DNA of 64,000 nucleotides from Ciona savignyi (lineage: Eukaryota > Chordata > Ascidiacea > Phlebobranchia > Cionidae): positions 95,774 to 159,773 of the forward strand of contig CH000799.1 of the NCBI GenBank assembly GCA_000149265.1, written 5' to 3'. Below are positions 1-10,213 of this stretch, piece after piece (the first letter of the stretch is position 1; each line of letters opens with the position of its first letter). The position numbers and the translations under genes were made by a program. The notes below the pieces were generated by a model. The model ran no database searches and was not told where the DNA came from. It was given only the letters and a program-made list of their open reading frames with translations.

Positions 1-35
1 CGCCATGCATGTTTTAATTTCTGTTAATTTTGCAG

Positions 36-3000
36 GTTGGCCCCATATTCACGCGTTGTTTTGGGTTAAAGACGCCCCGCTCTATAAAATCAGTCCCGAT
101 GGAGAAGTGTTTGACTTTATTGATAGGTAACAAGTTTTAATCTGAATACCTTATTTTAAACTTTTTTTCGTAACTTCTTGATATTGTGCAGTAGTTATGT
201 TTAATATTGTAAATGATAAAATTCTACTTTGATTTGAATGAAAACTAATTTGTAGTTTTTTTATATATTATTAAATAGCGGCATATTAAACAGTGAATAA
301 AAATTGTGGATGTGAAATTATAGATCATTACATAATTTAAAAATTAAAACTAATTAGGATAAGAACACCCATTTACATAATTTTAATTAAAAGGGCATGT
401 TATTAACATCACACGGTGTATAGGTACATCAGTTGTAAAATTCCTGATAAAAACGTGGATCCGGAACTTCACGAAAAGGTAAGTAAATTGCAAACCCACA
501 GTCAAAAACACTCAAGTTCCTGTAGAAAAGGTGGTAAAATTTGCAGGTATGCTATGTGATGTGTTTTATATATTGTATACATTTAAATATGCATATTCAA
601 AGTACTTGAAATGAAAAATACCTTTACGTCGTTTTGCAGTTATTTATAAAAGACGTATGTGGTACTAAATATGACTTAAACGCTCATAATTGTTTAGCAG
701 TTTTCAGCTTTGCCTTTCACAATGCCATATATTAAAAAATAATACAAAAAAGAAATTTACCCGTTGAAAGATTACGTCCTACAAATATATTTTTCGGTTG
801 TTTTTAAATATATAGAAATGTTTATGAGTTGAGCCTTATGTTATAATAATGGTAACTTGTACAAACTAACAGGGGAAACTAAACTTAAATACTTTTATAT
901 AACAGATTCAACTTTCCACGTCCGATTAGTTCCGAAACATTTATTTCGGAACCACTGGATAAAGAAAAAAAGACGAAGGAAAAACGCGACACAGCAATGG
1001 CCGTGTTACAAGCGGTCATGGACATAATCAACGACAAGGATAGTGACGTGGATAAAGCAGTTGACATTCTTCAGAAGGCAAACATCTCGTTTAAAGATTA
1101 TGTGGAAGCTCATGACATGCTTTCTACCAGAAGGTCAGTAATATTAAGTCGTGACCGTAGCGAATGCTGGGTGAATGCCTATAACCCGGACCTCCTACGA
1201 TCTTGGGATGCAAACATGGATATTCAGTATATTCCTGGATGCATATAGCTGCATAATGTACATAGTATCGTACATTACAAAAGGGGAACGGGAATTTGGC
1301 AACCTAATTAAACAGGCACTTAAAGAGGCACATGAGGGCAACGTTGATGCCCTCACAGAATTGCGCCTCCTGGGAAATAAATATTTAACCCACCGAGAGG
1401 TGAGCATTATGGAAGCGGTTTACCGTTCCATTGGGTTAAAAATGAAGGAGAGCTCGCGAAGCGTTGTCTTCGTTCCTACTGATCCTGATTGTGTCAGGAT
1501 GAGCCTCCCTCTAAGCAGGCTCTCGAACCACGCAGAGGACGACACCCAGATTTGGATGACCAACATTGTGGACAGATATTGTAATCGACCTTTTAGTTGT
1601 CATTTCAGGTTTATGAGCCTGGCTAGCTTTGCATCCTGGTACAAATATGTACCAAAAAGCCAGCGCTCGAAGACAGAAGTTGACGATGAAGCTGAAGAGG
1701 ATCGCACAAATAACAGCCGCCATATTCCACTCCATAATAACATGGGGGCAGTTCAAAGACGCCTTAATCAGGCAATTATTCGATTTCCGAAATTTCGTCA
1801 GGATAAATATCCTGAAAAATATTATTTTAACTTACTCCAACTTTATCTACCCCACCAGGGTCTAAGCCTACCCTCCGGCTACACCACGTACGAGGAATAC
1901 TTTGACACTGGTGTGGTGATCATCAATGGGGAGGAATCACCTATTAATAAGGTGGTTGCCATTGAAATGGCCAAATTTAACAGGTTGGCAAACGCCGAAG
2001 ACATCTGGGATGAGCTTCCACACGATGCTGAGCAGCTGCAGGATGCTTGGTCCCAGATTGCTCCTTCCACAGAGCAAACCCGACAAGAAGAGGAAGATGA
2101 AGGGTTGGAGGAGGGAGGTATAGAACCTCTTGAACCAGTGGAGCCCATTTTTGAAACTGGTTGGGTAGATGGTAAGCAGCAAGATAAAACACAGCATGGT
2201 ATGGAATACCAGCTGGAGCCGTCTAAGTCACAGCTCTCTTCAGACGATGCTTATAAAATGAAGCAGAATCTGAACACGCAGCAGCAGGTTGTGTTTAATT
2301 ATGTTCGAAAATGGTGCTTTAATATAAAACAAAGTAATAGCACTGCCCCATTTCACCTGTTTGTTACCGGTGGTGCTGGCACTGGGAAAAGTTTGTTGAT
2401 TAAATGCATCAAACATGAGGCCTCCCATATATTTTCGGACCTAACCAATTCACCGGATGATATAACCATTCTTTTAACAGCGTTTACAGGTACAGCTGCA
2501 TTTAACATTGGGGGATCAACTATCCATTCGGCATTGGGTATAATAAATCCCAAAAAGTTCTATGTTCCACTTTCTGAGGAAAAACTTACAACATTGCGCT
2601 GTACCCTGTCTTCTCTAAAAGTAATGGTTATAGATGAGGTTTCGATGGTGGATACAACTTTAATGTTGTATATCAGTCAACGTCTTAACCAAATTCTAAG
2701 GCCATCAAACCAAAACGCAATTTTTGGTAATATTTCCATTTTAGCCGTCGGTGATTTTCATCAAATTCCGCCTGTTTGCGGAACATCACTTCTGAAACCA
2801 ACAGAAACTTCAATTTTGGACATTTGGTCACATTTTGAAATTTATGAACTTAATCAAATTATGCGTCAAAAGGAGGACCAATCGTTTGCTCAGTTGCTTA
2901 ACAGAGCCCGAGTGGCAACCAAAACAAAACCTTTATCTTTTTCAGACAAAGGAGAACTGCAGAAACGATTGGTTGATTTTCATCCCAATTATCCAAAAGA

Positions 3001-3669
3001 TTGTCTACATATATTTGGCACCAATTCCAAAGTTGACAGACACAATAAAAAAATGCTAATTGGTTTAAAGAAAAAAATTGTGACTTTAACCGCGGTTGAC
3101 ATTATTAAAACTAACAAGGGCCAACATTTTCGTAGTAAAACCCCGGTAACTTATAGTAAAAAAGATAATCCAAATTTACCATCTATTGTAGAGTTATCTG
3201 TTGGAGCAAGAGTGATGGTGATTTCAAACATCGACGTGGCAGATGGGCTTGCAAATGGTGTGGTTGGTACTGTTTGTAACATTATTGACGGTATCAATCA
3301 ATATGACTTGCCAGATCACATTGCAATAATTTTTGATAACTCATTAATAGGCGCAAATAGAAAACGAAGCCAACCAAAAGGAAATTACCCACCGGAAGCT
3401 GTTTTGATTCAACCTCAAAGCAGCCATAAAATAAAACGAGGCACAAGAACATACGTCAGGCACCAATATCCACTCCGGCTTTCCTGGGCATGCACGGTGC
3501 ACAAAATTCAAGGCGGTACCGTTCAAAATATTATTGTAAACATGGACAATTTTTTTACTCGGGGAATGGGTTATGTTGCACTTAGTCGCGTGACCTCAAT
3601 TAACGGACTTTATTTACACAGTTTCAAACCGGAAAAATCTACACGGCAGACGAAACGAGCACAGCACTC
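36..3669 (+). CDS. Helentron Rep/helicase (HUH nuclease plus PIF1-like helicase), spliced, one frameshift
   Basis: Exons read as 36-126, 424-546 and 906 onward, each with AG acceptor and GT donor and matching phase. Exon 1 holds the HUH motif PHIHALFW, the metal-binding histidines. Exons 2-3 give the Cys/His stretch ending GGKICRFNFPRP. Around 1245-1300 YSCIMYIVSYITKGE is the catalytic tyrosine region. The helicase follows: Walker A GGAGTGKS near 2369, Walker B VMVIDEVS near 2625, and the C-terminal motif VHKIQGGT with VALSRV near 3500-3600. The Rep nicks and joins single-stranded DNA and the helicase unwinds during rolling-circle transposition. One base too many near 1237 moves the frame from ..IQYIP to DAYSC..; otherwise about 2.4 kb is open up to the gap. 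Family assignment is secure; whether the frameshift is real or a sequencing error is not. Confidence 0.9.
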
Positions 3670-4570
3670 NNNNNNNNNNNNNNNNNNNNNNNNNNNNNNN
3701 NNNNNNNNNNNNNNNNNNNNNNNNNNNNNNNNNNNNNNNNNNNNNNNNNNNNNNNNNNNNNNNNNNNNNNNNNNNNNNNNNNNNNNNNNNNNNNNNNNNN
3801 NNNNNNNNNNNNNNNNNNNNNNNNNNNNNNNNNNNNNNNNNNNNNNNNNNNNNNNNNNNNNNNNNNNNNNNNNNNNNNNNNNNNNNNNNNNNNNNNNNNN
3901 NNNNNNNNNNNNNNNNNNNNNNNNNNNNNNNNNNNNNNNNNNNNNNNNNNNNNNNNNNNNNNNNNNNNNNNNNNNNNNNNNNNNNNNNNNNNNNNNNNNN
4001 NNNNNNNNNNNNNNNNNNNNNNNNNNNNNNNNNNNNNNNNNNNNNNNNNNNNNNNNNNNNNNNNNNNNNNNNNNNNNNNNNNNNNNNNNNNNNNNNNNNN
4101 NNNNNNNNNNNNNNNNNNNNNNNNNNNNNNNNNNNNNNNNNNNNNNNNNNNNNNNNNNNNNNNNNNNNNNNNNNNNNNNNNNNNNNNNNNNNNNNNNNNN
4201 NNNNNNNNNNNNNNNNNNNNNNNNNNNNNNNNNNNNNNNNNNNNNNNNNNNNNNNNNNNNNNNNNNNNNNNNNNNNNNNNNNNNNNNNNNNNNNNNNNNN
4301 NNNNNNNNNNNNNNNNNNNNNNNNNNNNNNNNNNNNNNNNNNNNNNNNNNNNNNNNNNNNNNNNNNNNNNNNNNNNNNNNNNNNNNNNNNNNNNNNNNNN
4401 NNNNNNNNNNNNNNNNNNNNNNNNNNNNNNNNNNNNNNNNNNNNNNNNNNNNNNNNNNNNNNNNNNNNNNNNNNNNNNNNNNNNNNNNNNNNNNNNNNNN
4501 NNNNNNNNNNNNNNNNNNNNNNNNNNNNNNNNNNNNNNNNNNNNNNNNNNNNNNNNNNNNNNNNNNNNNN
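3670..4570. other. Assembly gap (901 N) inside the Helentron
   Basis: Unknown bases between the end of the helicase and the start of the endonuclease domain. The coding frame cannot be followed across it, so the joining of the two domains in one protein is inferred from known Helentron organisation. Confidence 0.99.
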
Positions 4571-5175
4571 AACATGGATAACGGATCCCAAAATTTACGA
4601 GATACCGGGGTTCAATATCCATTGCTCCCCTCGTCTACAAAGTAGAGGTGGTGGCTTAATAATATACATAAATTCCCATTTCAGATCTGAACTTTTGTTT
4701 ACGGACCAAACAGATGTCGAGTTGCTGTGCGTTCGTTTAGTGTCGCCAAGCATTGTAATCTGCCTAGTGTACTGCCCACCGAGCATTAAACAGCCAACAA
4801 AAAACATCTTAGAATTACCGGGTCGCCTGACATTTTTATCCCAAAAATTTGAAACGAACAAAATTATTATAACTGGAGATTTTAATGAAAATTTATTTGA
4901 AGAAAAAAAACAACCAATTTATATGGTATTAAAAAACGCAGGATTTGACCAACACGTGAAAACTCCAACAACAGATGGTGGAACGCTTCTTGATCATATG
5001 TATTCCATTAACATCAATAACCTTCACTGCGCCACACTGACAACCTTTTATTCATACCATAACCCGGTATGCTTGTCAATATGCTTATCAGATAAATGCT
5101 CTACCTCATTTGCAGATAAAAAAGAGAACCCCATAAGTCACAACTTAGCAAATAATCAGGCTTCTCTTATTGGTG
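4571..5175 (+). CDS. Helentron EEP (AP-endonuclease-like) domain
   Basis: From the gap edge the open frame reads TWITDPKIYEIPGF and then GGGLIIYINS, typical of the first part of endonuclease/exonuclease/phosphatase domains. IIITGDFNEN near 4865 is the GDFN active-site motif and LLDHMYS near 4990 the later aspartate motif. The last block reads YSYHNPVCLSI near 5049-5080, where the family normally has S-D-H-x-P-V: the aspartate codon at 5055-5057 is TAC (Tyr). A GT donor after 5175 joins in phase to an acceptor before 5386, so the next domain is probably the C-terminus of the same protein. The domain is fused to the helicase in Helentrons and thought to help cleave target DNA. The Asp-to-Tyr change may have killed this copy. 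Confidence 0.82.
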
Positions 5176-5385
5176 GTGAGTTCATTTTATTTCTACATGA
5201 TCTTGCTTAATTTATAAATCATATTGTGGGTATATATATGTGTGTGTGTAAAATTAATACTGTTAATTTTTTGCATAAGGCCTACTTATAAGTCTTTGGT
5301 TTTAAACTTTAATCCTCCTTCTTTTTTAGTAGGGTATAGCCTAATATATTTGTGCTATAGATCTTTAATCTTAAAATGTTTTTAG

Positions 5386-6068
5386 CTCAAGTTACGGCTC
5401 CTGTGACAATTCTTCCGGATGTTGCTTCCTCCAAAGTTCCGTCATCTGATGTGATGGAGAATGTATCGAATATCAGCAGGAAGCACTCCCGGAGGAATAC
5501 TGCCTTGTCACGTGTGACTGACATGAGACCACAGAGGCTGCGAGCTAGGATCATTGATTTGTGGGGTGGCAACAAAAATGTGTTCCGTCTTAAAACAACT
5601 ATGGAGGAATTAGGTTTTCGTGTAAATCCCCATATTCACCCTAATGTTCAGCCGGCCGTATCATGTGGCTATATTGCTGCACGTGCAGCATTATGGTGCA
5701 ATGATAATCGTAATGGAAATTGGTTTGAAGGAGACTTAGTTCCCATTATTTGGCCACCAGTCATATATGCTATTATTCAGTCTTATAACCAAATTCTTGG
5801 TACTTATTCAGATTGTAGTCGGTTCCTGGCGGATGATGAAGTTTTGCGCATCATCGATGAGGTGGATGGGCAAGGAATTGGAACACCATGGCTGGATGCT
5901 CCACAACCCATCAACCTGTTCACAGATACTTTCGTTAGAAGGGCAACTGCAGCAAGATTGAATCCATCGGGTAACCTTTGTATTGCGGTTGTTAATACAA
6001 CGGCACAGCATCGATTAGAAAACGAAGTAATCGGTGATCATTGGTTTGTATGTGTTTATGAGTACTAA
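5386..6068 (+). CDS. Putative papain-fold cysteine peptidase domain, C-terminal to the Helentron protein
   Basis: The exon starts after acceptor TTTTTAG at 5385, phase-matched to the donor at 5175; if instead translated alone, the first Met is at 5376 (230 codons). Counting from that Met, residues 92-98 are Q-P-A-V-S-C-G and are followed by a small-residue helix YIAARAAL. Near the C-terminus is GDHWFVCVYEY, with His at 222. A Gln four residues before Cys-Gly, and a later His-Trp before a hydrophobic strand, are the oxyanion Gln, nucleophile and base pattern of papain-like peptidases (C39, OTU and ULP groups). Between them the protein is alpha/beta-like without recognised motifs. OTU-type peptidases are known in some animal Helitrons; this one does not show a standard OTU Cys box, so the exact family is open. 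A role in processing the polyprotein or acting on ubiquitin is inference. Confidence 0.6.
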
Positions 6069-6130
6069 GCAAATTCTGTTAACCAGCATTTTCTTGAATA
6101 AGTCTTCTGATCTTTTATTATTGCGATCTA

Positions 6131-6345
6131 TTATAATATGTAAATAACATTCCACAAGTTCCAACCTATTATTTGTAAATATCATTCCAAATGTTCCAAT
6201 CTATTATATGTATATATCATTCCACAAGTTCCAACCTGTTATATGTAAATATCATTCCACAAGTTTCAACCTATTATTTGTAAATAATATTTCACAAGTT
6301 CCAACCTGTAATATGTAAATATCATTTCACATGTTCCAAAATATT
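6131..6345. repeat. Minisatellite, 35-bp unit, about six copies
   Basis: Imperfect head-to-tail copies of a unit containing TATTATATGTAAATATCATT then CCACAAGTTCCAACC, with a few substitutions per copy. The array begins about 60 bases after the stop codon of the peptidase-like exon and leads into a second array with a different unit. Confidence 0.85.
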
Positions 6346-6375
6346 CTAATATGTTAACAGCCCTTTCCAGGTTTA

Positions 6376-7146
6376 AACTATTATAATATGGTTACTTTTT
6401 CTCCAGGTTTTAGCACTTATAATATGTTCACTTTTTCTCCAGGTTTAGACTATTATAATATATTAACTTTTTCTCCAGGTTTAAACTATTATAATATATT
6501 AACTTTTTCTCCAGGTTTAAACTATTATAATATATTAACTTTTTCTCCAGGTTTAAACTATTATAATATATTAACTTTTTCTACAGGTGTAAACTATTAT
6601 AATATATTAACTTTTTTTCCAAGGTTTAAACTATTATAATATGGTTACTTTTTTCCAGGTTTAAACTATTCTAATATGTTAAATTTTTTTTCCAGGTATA
6701 AACTATTGTAATATGTTATTTTTTTTCCAGGTTTAAACTATTATAATATATTAACTTTTTCTCCAGGTTTAAACTATTATATTATGTTAACTTTTTTTCC
6801 AGGTTTGAACTATTATAATACATTAACTTTTTTTCCAGGTTTAATCTATTATAATATATTAACTTTTTCTCCAGGTTTAAACTATTATAATATGAAAACT
6901 TTTTCTCCATGTTTAAACTATTATAATATGTTAACTTTTTCTACAGGTTTAAACTATTATAATATGTTAACTTTTTCTCCATGTTTAAACTATTATAATA
7001 TAATAACTTTTTCTCCAGGTTTAAACTATTATAATATGTTAACTTTTTCTTCTGGTTTAAACTATTATAATATGTTAATTTTTTCCCCGGGTTTAAAACT
7101 ATTATAATATGTTAACTTTTTCTTTAGGTTTAAACTATTATAATAT
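6376..7146. repeat. Minisatellite, 36-bp unit, about 21 copies
   Basis: Units read TTAACTTTTTCTCCAGGTTT followed by AAACTATTATAATATA. Copies vary slightly and some carry 1-base indels that break the period. As 36 is a multiple of three, long stretches stay open (6388-6639 and 6784-7107) and would translate as a 12-residue repeat LTFSPGLNYYNI; there is no sign that this is a gene. About 1.5 further units lie at 7450-7500, beyond the SINE that split the array. Each unit also contains a TTTTTCTCCAG string resembling a splice acceptor. Confidence 0.9.
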
Positions 7147-7449
7147 AGTATAGGATAGGAGGATAGGATATTCATCTTTATCCCCGTGAATGGGAAAACC
7201 AAGGGGTTAACACATGGGCAATCGTCAGATCACCTCGCGCCCATCGTCGGGTAACCGGAGCTATTGTAGTGTGTTAAATATGATAGACACGTTCCTTCAA
7301 TTTGGTAGAACCCATTAATCCGCTGGGGGTTAGGCAATGTCCGTAAAGTGCCTCGCCCAAAGACACAACTGACTAGCTAGCGATCAGTTTCGCACCTGCA
7401 ACCTTTCGATTGAAAGGCGACGCACTTAACCGTTAGACCAACGGGCCTT
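7147..7449 (-). mobile_element. tRNA-derived SINE inserted in the minisatellite
   Basis: On the minus strand the head (7449 leftwards) begins GGCCCGTTGGTCTAACGG, an A-box-like start, with a B-box-like GGTGCGAAACT near 7390. The body includes a GGGCGAGGCACTTTACGG block and GGATTAATGGGTT. The tail at 7147-7170 is made of TATCC repeats. A 10-bp target duplication ATTATAATAT flanks it at 7137-7146 and 7450-7459. It resembles the composite tRNA-derived SINEs described from Ciona. Related pieces recur throughout the window. Confidence 0.85.
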
Positions 7450-7501
7450 ATTATAATATGTTAACTTTTTTCCAGGTTTAAACTATTATAACGTGTTAAC
7501 A

Positions 7502-8141
7502 AGTTTTTTACTTCAACGTTCAAATAATATATGTTATTTTTTTATTGTTTGTCGTCCATTTGCTGCATGTGCATGTGTGTGTGTGAAACTCGACGCCAGC
7601 CACCTCCTCGTGGTGAGTTTTGGGTGGTTACCTGCACGTGTAACCTGCTAAGAGCTGCGCATCTGGTTATAATTAATAATTAGGTTTTATTCTGACGCAC
7701 AACGCACTGATACACTTTTGTTTTAAACTAACACGGTATTTCCCTGAGGTCAAACGACATTTATAGTTTTTTTGCACAATAACCGCCTAGGCAAAAGTGT
7801 GATCTAAAAGCAGATTTCCTGACTAAATCCCACGCTCTCGTTATCTAGGCCGTGATAAATTAAAATAGCTTTTTCTTGTAAAAATATATTCCTCTATTTT
7901 TATTTATAATCTGCAAAACGAGTTCTAGTGTGTTTGGTAATTTTCATATTGTTTCCAACCTATAGCAAATTTTATTTCCGATTTAAATTGTCTTACAAAT
8001 TTTGACATAATTTTTTGGATTTGTATTCCAGTTTTATTAGTACGATTTATTGTAACAATATTGCATGATTTAAAGTTGACACAAATTTTTATTTGTAAGA
8101 ATTAGATTAAAGTAGGCCAAACGCTGGTTAGATGTTTGTAT
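7502..8141. other. Intergenic, no feature recognised
   Basis: AT-rich sequence with only short, unsupported open frames. The string CACGTGTAACCTGCTA at 7633 has a close match at 11706 (GCGTGTAACCTGCTA), possibly a shared repeat fragment. Confidence 0.5.
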
Positions 8142-8666
8142 TTAGTTAAACATTTCTTGCGAGCTGGTTCCAGGAATGTTTTTACTGGGGATAATTTTGA
8201 TCACATTTTCGTCGGAACTTGTTTCAAGAATGTTTTCACTAAAGTTGTCTTCTGGTTTATTCGCATTGGAGGCTTCGTGAGGTATTACTTTGGAGTCGTT
8301 CCCGTTATCTTCGTCAATATCAGGTATTTGTGAGAATTTATACAGATAATCTTTGGTACACTTTTTTGCTGAGTTCAATTCAGCCGTAGATTTTTGTTTA
8401 TATATTCTGTAAGCCCGGTTAATCCGCTGTAATCCATCAAAAATGCATGTTCTTACTTCTTCATTGCGATTTAGAGCTTTATAGAAGCCAACCTTGTATA
8501 CTTCTCTTTCCAATTTATTCAATTCACGGCGAAAATTTATTAAGGCAACATCCATTTTATGCGGATTGTGTCTAATATATTTGCTTTTAAATCTGCGTAA
8601 AAAATAAATGAACAATTCTATTAACTGTTTAATACAGTACAGTTCTAGGAACTCGTTCGGCTCCAT
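8142..8666 (-). CDS. Small helical protein, unknown function (174 codons)
   Basis: A single open frame from ATG at 8666 to a stop at 8142. The first 115 residues are rich in Lys, Arg, Glu and Leu and look helical. The C-terminal 60 residues are acidic, Ser/Asn-rich and probably disordered. No known domain was recognised. A core of about 45 residues, starting FRRELNKLEREVYKVGFYKA, matches in spacing the core of the protein at 11958-12257, which starts FESDLAAFEGRAYRAQFVRD. That makes chance coding unlikely and suggests one family. No signal peptide or intron is evident. It sits in a repeat-rich stretch beside a Helentron, so it could be a host orphan gene or transposon-derived. Confidence 0.55.
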   Translation of the reverse strand: MEPNEFLELYCIKQLIELFIYFLRRFKSKYIRHNPHKMDVALINFRRELNKLEREVYKVGFYKALNRNEEVRTCIFDGLQRINRAYRIYKQKSTAELNSAKKCTKDYLYKFSQIPDIDEDNGNDSKVIPHEASNANKPEDNFSENILETSSDENVIKIIPSKNIPGTSSQEMFN

Positions 8667-10213
8667 TTTTTAAAAACTAATACAAGGGTCTGGATTATAA
8701 GGCAAAAATAACGCAAGAGCCTCGCTGTCCAATAATAACTACTGTATATACCGATGGTTCTGATTGTGTATTTTAAAATAGATTTTTTAACTAAGAGTTT
8801 AAACACTTTTTGTAGTACAAACGTGTTTTCTCCTTGGCTTAAAATAATATCTAACTTCAGAGCAATAATCGTCTATTGTGTTTTAATATTATCTTTTGTG
8901 TACAGTATTACCATGGTACGTAACTACTACTAAATATTTATTTATATGTGTAGGAGGGATTAGGTTCACTTTAAAAAACAATATTACTCGCTGTTTTCAT
9001 ATAATTATTTATACAGTACTAAATAGACATAAGCATAATCTTTGTCCGTATAGCTAAAACGGAAACTACAGTGCTGGTATTGCTAGTTGAAAATATAAAT
9101 AAGTGCGGTAAACACAAACTAAGATAATTTCTAACAAATTTCAATAGTTTGTATCTTACACGCCGACTTGCACCCTCTAGCCAGACTAGAAATGGGCAAC
9201 ATACATCATTTTTACTGGTTGACGTCCAGTATAAACTGCATGTGGGCTCACGCTTTCTTTTGTTGTTTACTGATCTTGCTTTTGCTTGCTGCCGAACGGT
9301 CTTTCGCGAGCTGCGCAGCAGAAAGTCTACTCTCCACTAAACGCTCACTAATTATAATAGTGGCCAATATTTCTTCGTTGCTTAATCTTTTCTTAATTCC
9401 AAAATCTGATTCCTTGTTCAGTATAATTGTATTTCACGTCTTTAAATACATGTGATGCAGATTACTTATTCTAAATGCGAATTATATAGTCTGGCGCAAG
9501 TTACTTAGGTTGAGGTAGGTTATATTATGTTATTCAAATTTCTAGAATATATAGGGAATTTACGAGGTGCGAGAAGTTTACGTGCGAGACGTTTCACATC
9601 TGCACGTTTGACTAACTAAGGGGAATTAGGTGGGAAAACTATGTTAATGATTTAAACCAGAGAAAATACAAAAGGCCGTACAAGGTGATAATTACGTAAC
9701 GGGTAATAATATGTGAGAGTCGGAAAACTTCAAATGCAAAACTAAACGACGTAAAAACACAAAATATTTAGGACATAAAATAAATTAAAACAAAAATAGA
9801 TTATACGAAATGCTACAAAACTGTGACACAGCGGTATGTCGTTAAACGGCATTTTATTAACTCTCTTTCAAGTTGATACCACCCGGTTCCCTTTTTAATA
9901 TAACGCCAAGCAGAATCTTTTAACATAATGTTGGATCGTTAAACGTCTTTTTATTAACTCTACAGCAAGCCTTTCGGTTGGTGAGCGATACAGCGAGCCA
10001 ATAAAAATCGATTATATGTGTCAAATGGTCATTTGCGGCTACCAAAAGCAGAAAGACAAAAAGAGAAACCTTGAGCAGTTTAAATAGCCGAATGAATCGT
10101 AGTTCACTTATTATGGACTATAGTATTATTTACATGTTTTTAATTTTTGTAACTTACTTATCAAAAACGGGTAAAAAAATATTAACTGATCAAGTGACCA
10201 AGGACAAAAAAAT
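8667..10213. other. Intergenic; short direct repeat, weak ORFs
   Basis: No gene recognised. Two copies of a 28-bp motif around CGTTAAACG..TTTTATTAACTCT lie at about 9837 and 9935. A plus-strand frame starting at 9192 would encode a short peptide with a hydrophobic core (HAFFCCLLILLLLAAERSFA) like a signal peptide, but no splice or homology evidence supports it. Confidence 0.45.

Larger units (their letters stand above)
36..6068 (+). mobile_element. Helentron (Helitron2-type rolling-circle transposon), 5' end outside window
   Basis: One coding unit carries, in order, an HUH-type Rep domain, a PIF1-type helicase, an endonuclease/exonuclease/phosphatase (EEP) domain and a cysteine-peptidase-like domain. 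The Rep-helicase pair is diagnostic of Helitrons. The EEP domain after the helicase is the known mark of the Helitron2/Helentron branch. The open frames are long and nearly intact, so the copy is young. One frameshift lies near 1237 and a gap covers 3670-4570. The left end is outside the window. No terminal hairpin was identified; the minisatellites at 6131-7146 may be part of, or next to, the right end. Confidence 0.85.

Noticed and set aside
1195-2197. Minus-strand frames of 60-90 codons
   Set aside because: Antisense shadows of the Helentron Rep/helicase coding region.
3610-4622. Minus-strand frames of about 320 codons
   Set aside because: They consist almost entirely of N; artefacts of translating the gap.
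6388-7107. Repetitive proteins with LTFSPGLNYYNI units
   Set aside because: They are translations of a 36-bp minisatellite with random frame breaks; no start context, splice or codon evidence.
7380-7449. Possible tRNA gene
   Set aside because: A- and B-box-like sequences are present but the cloverleaf is degraded and the unit continues into a SINE body with target duplications.
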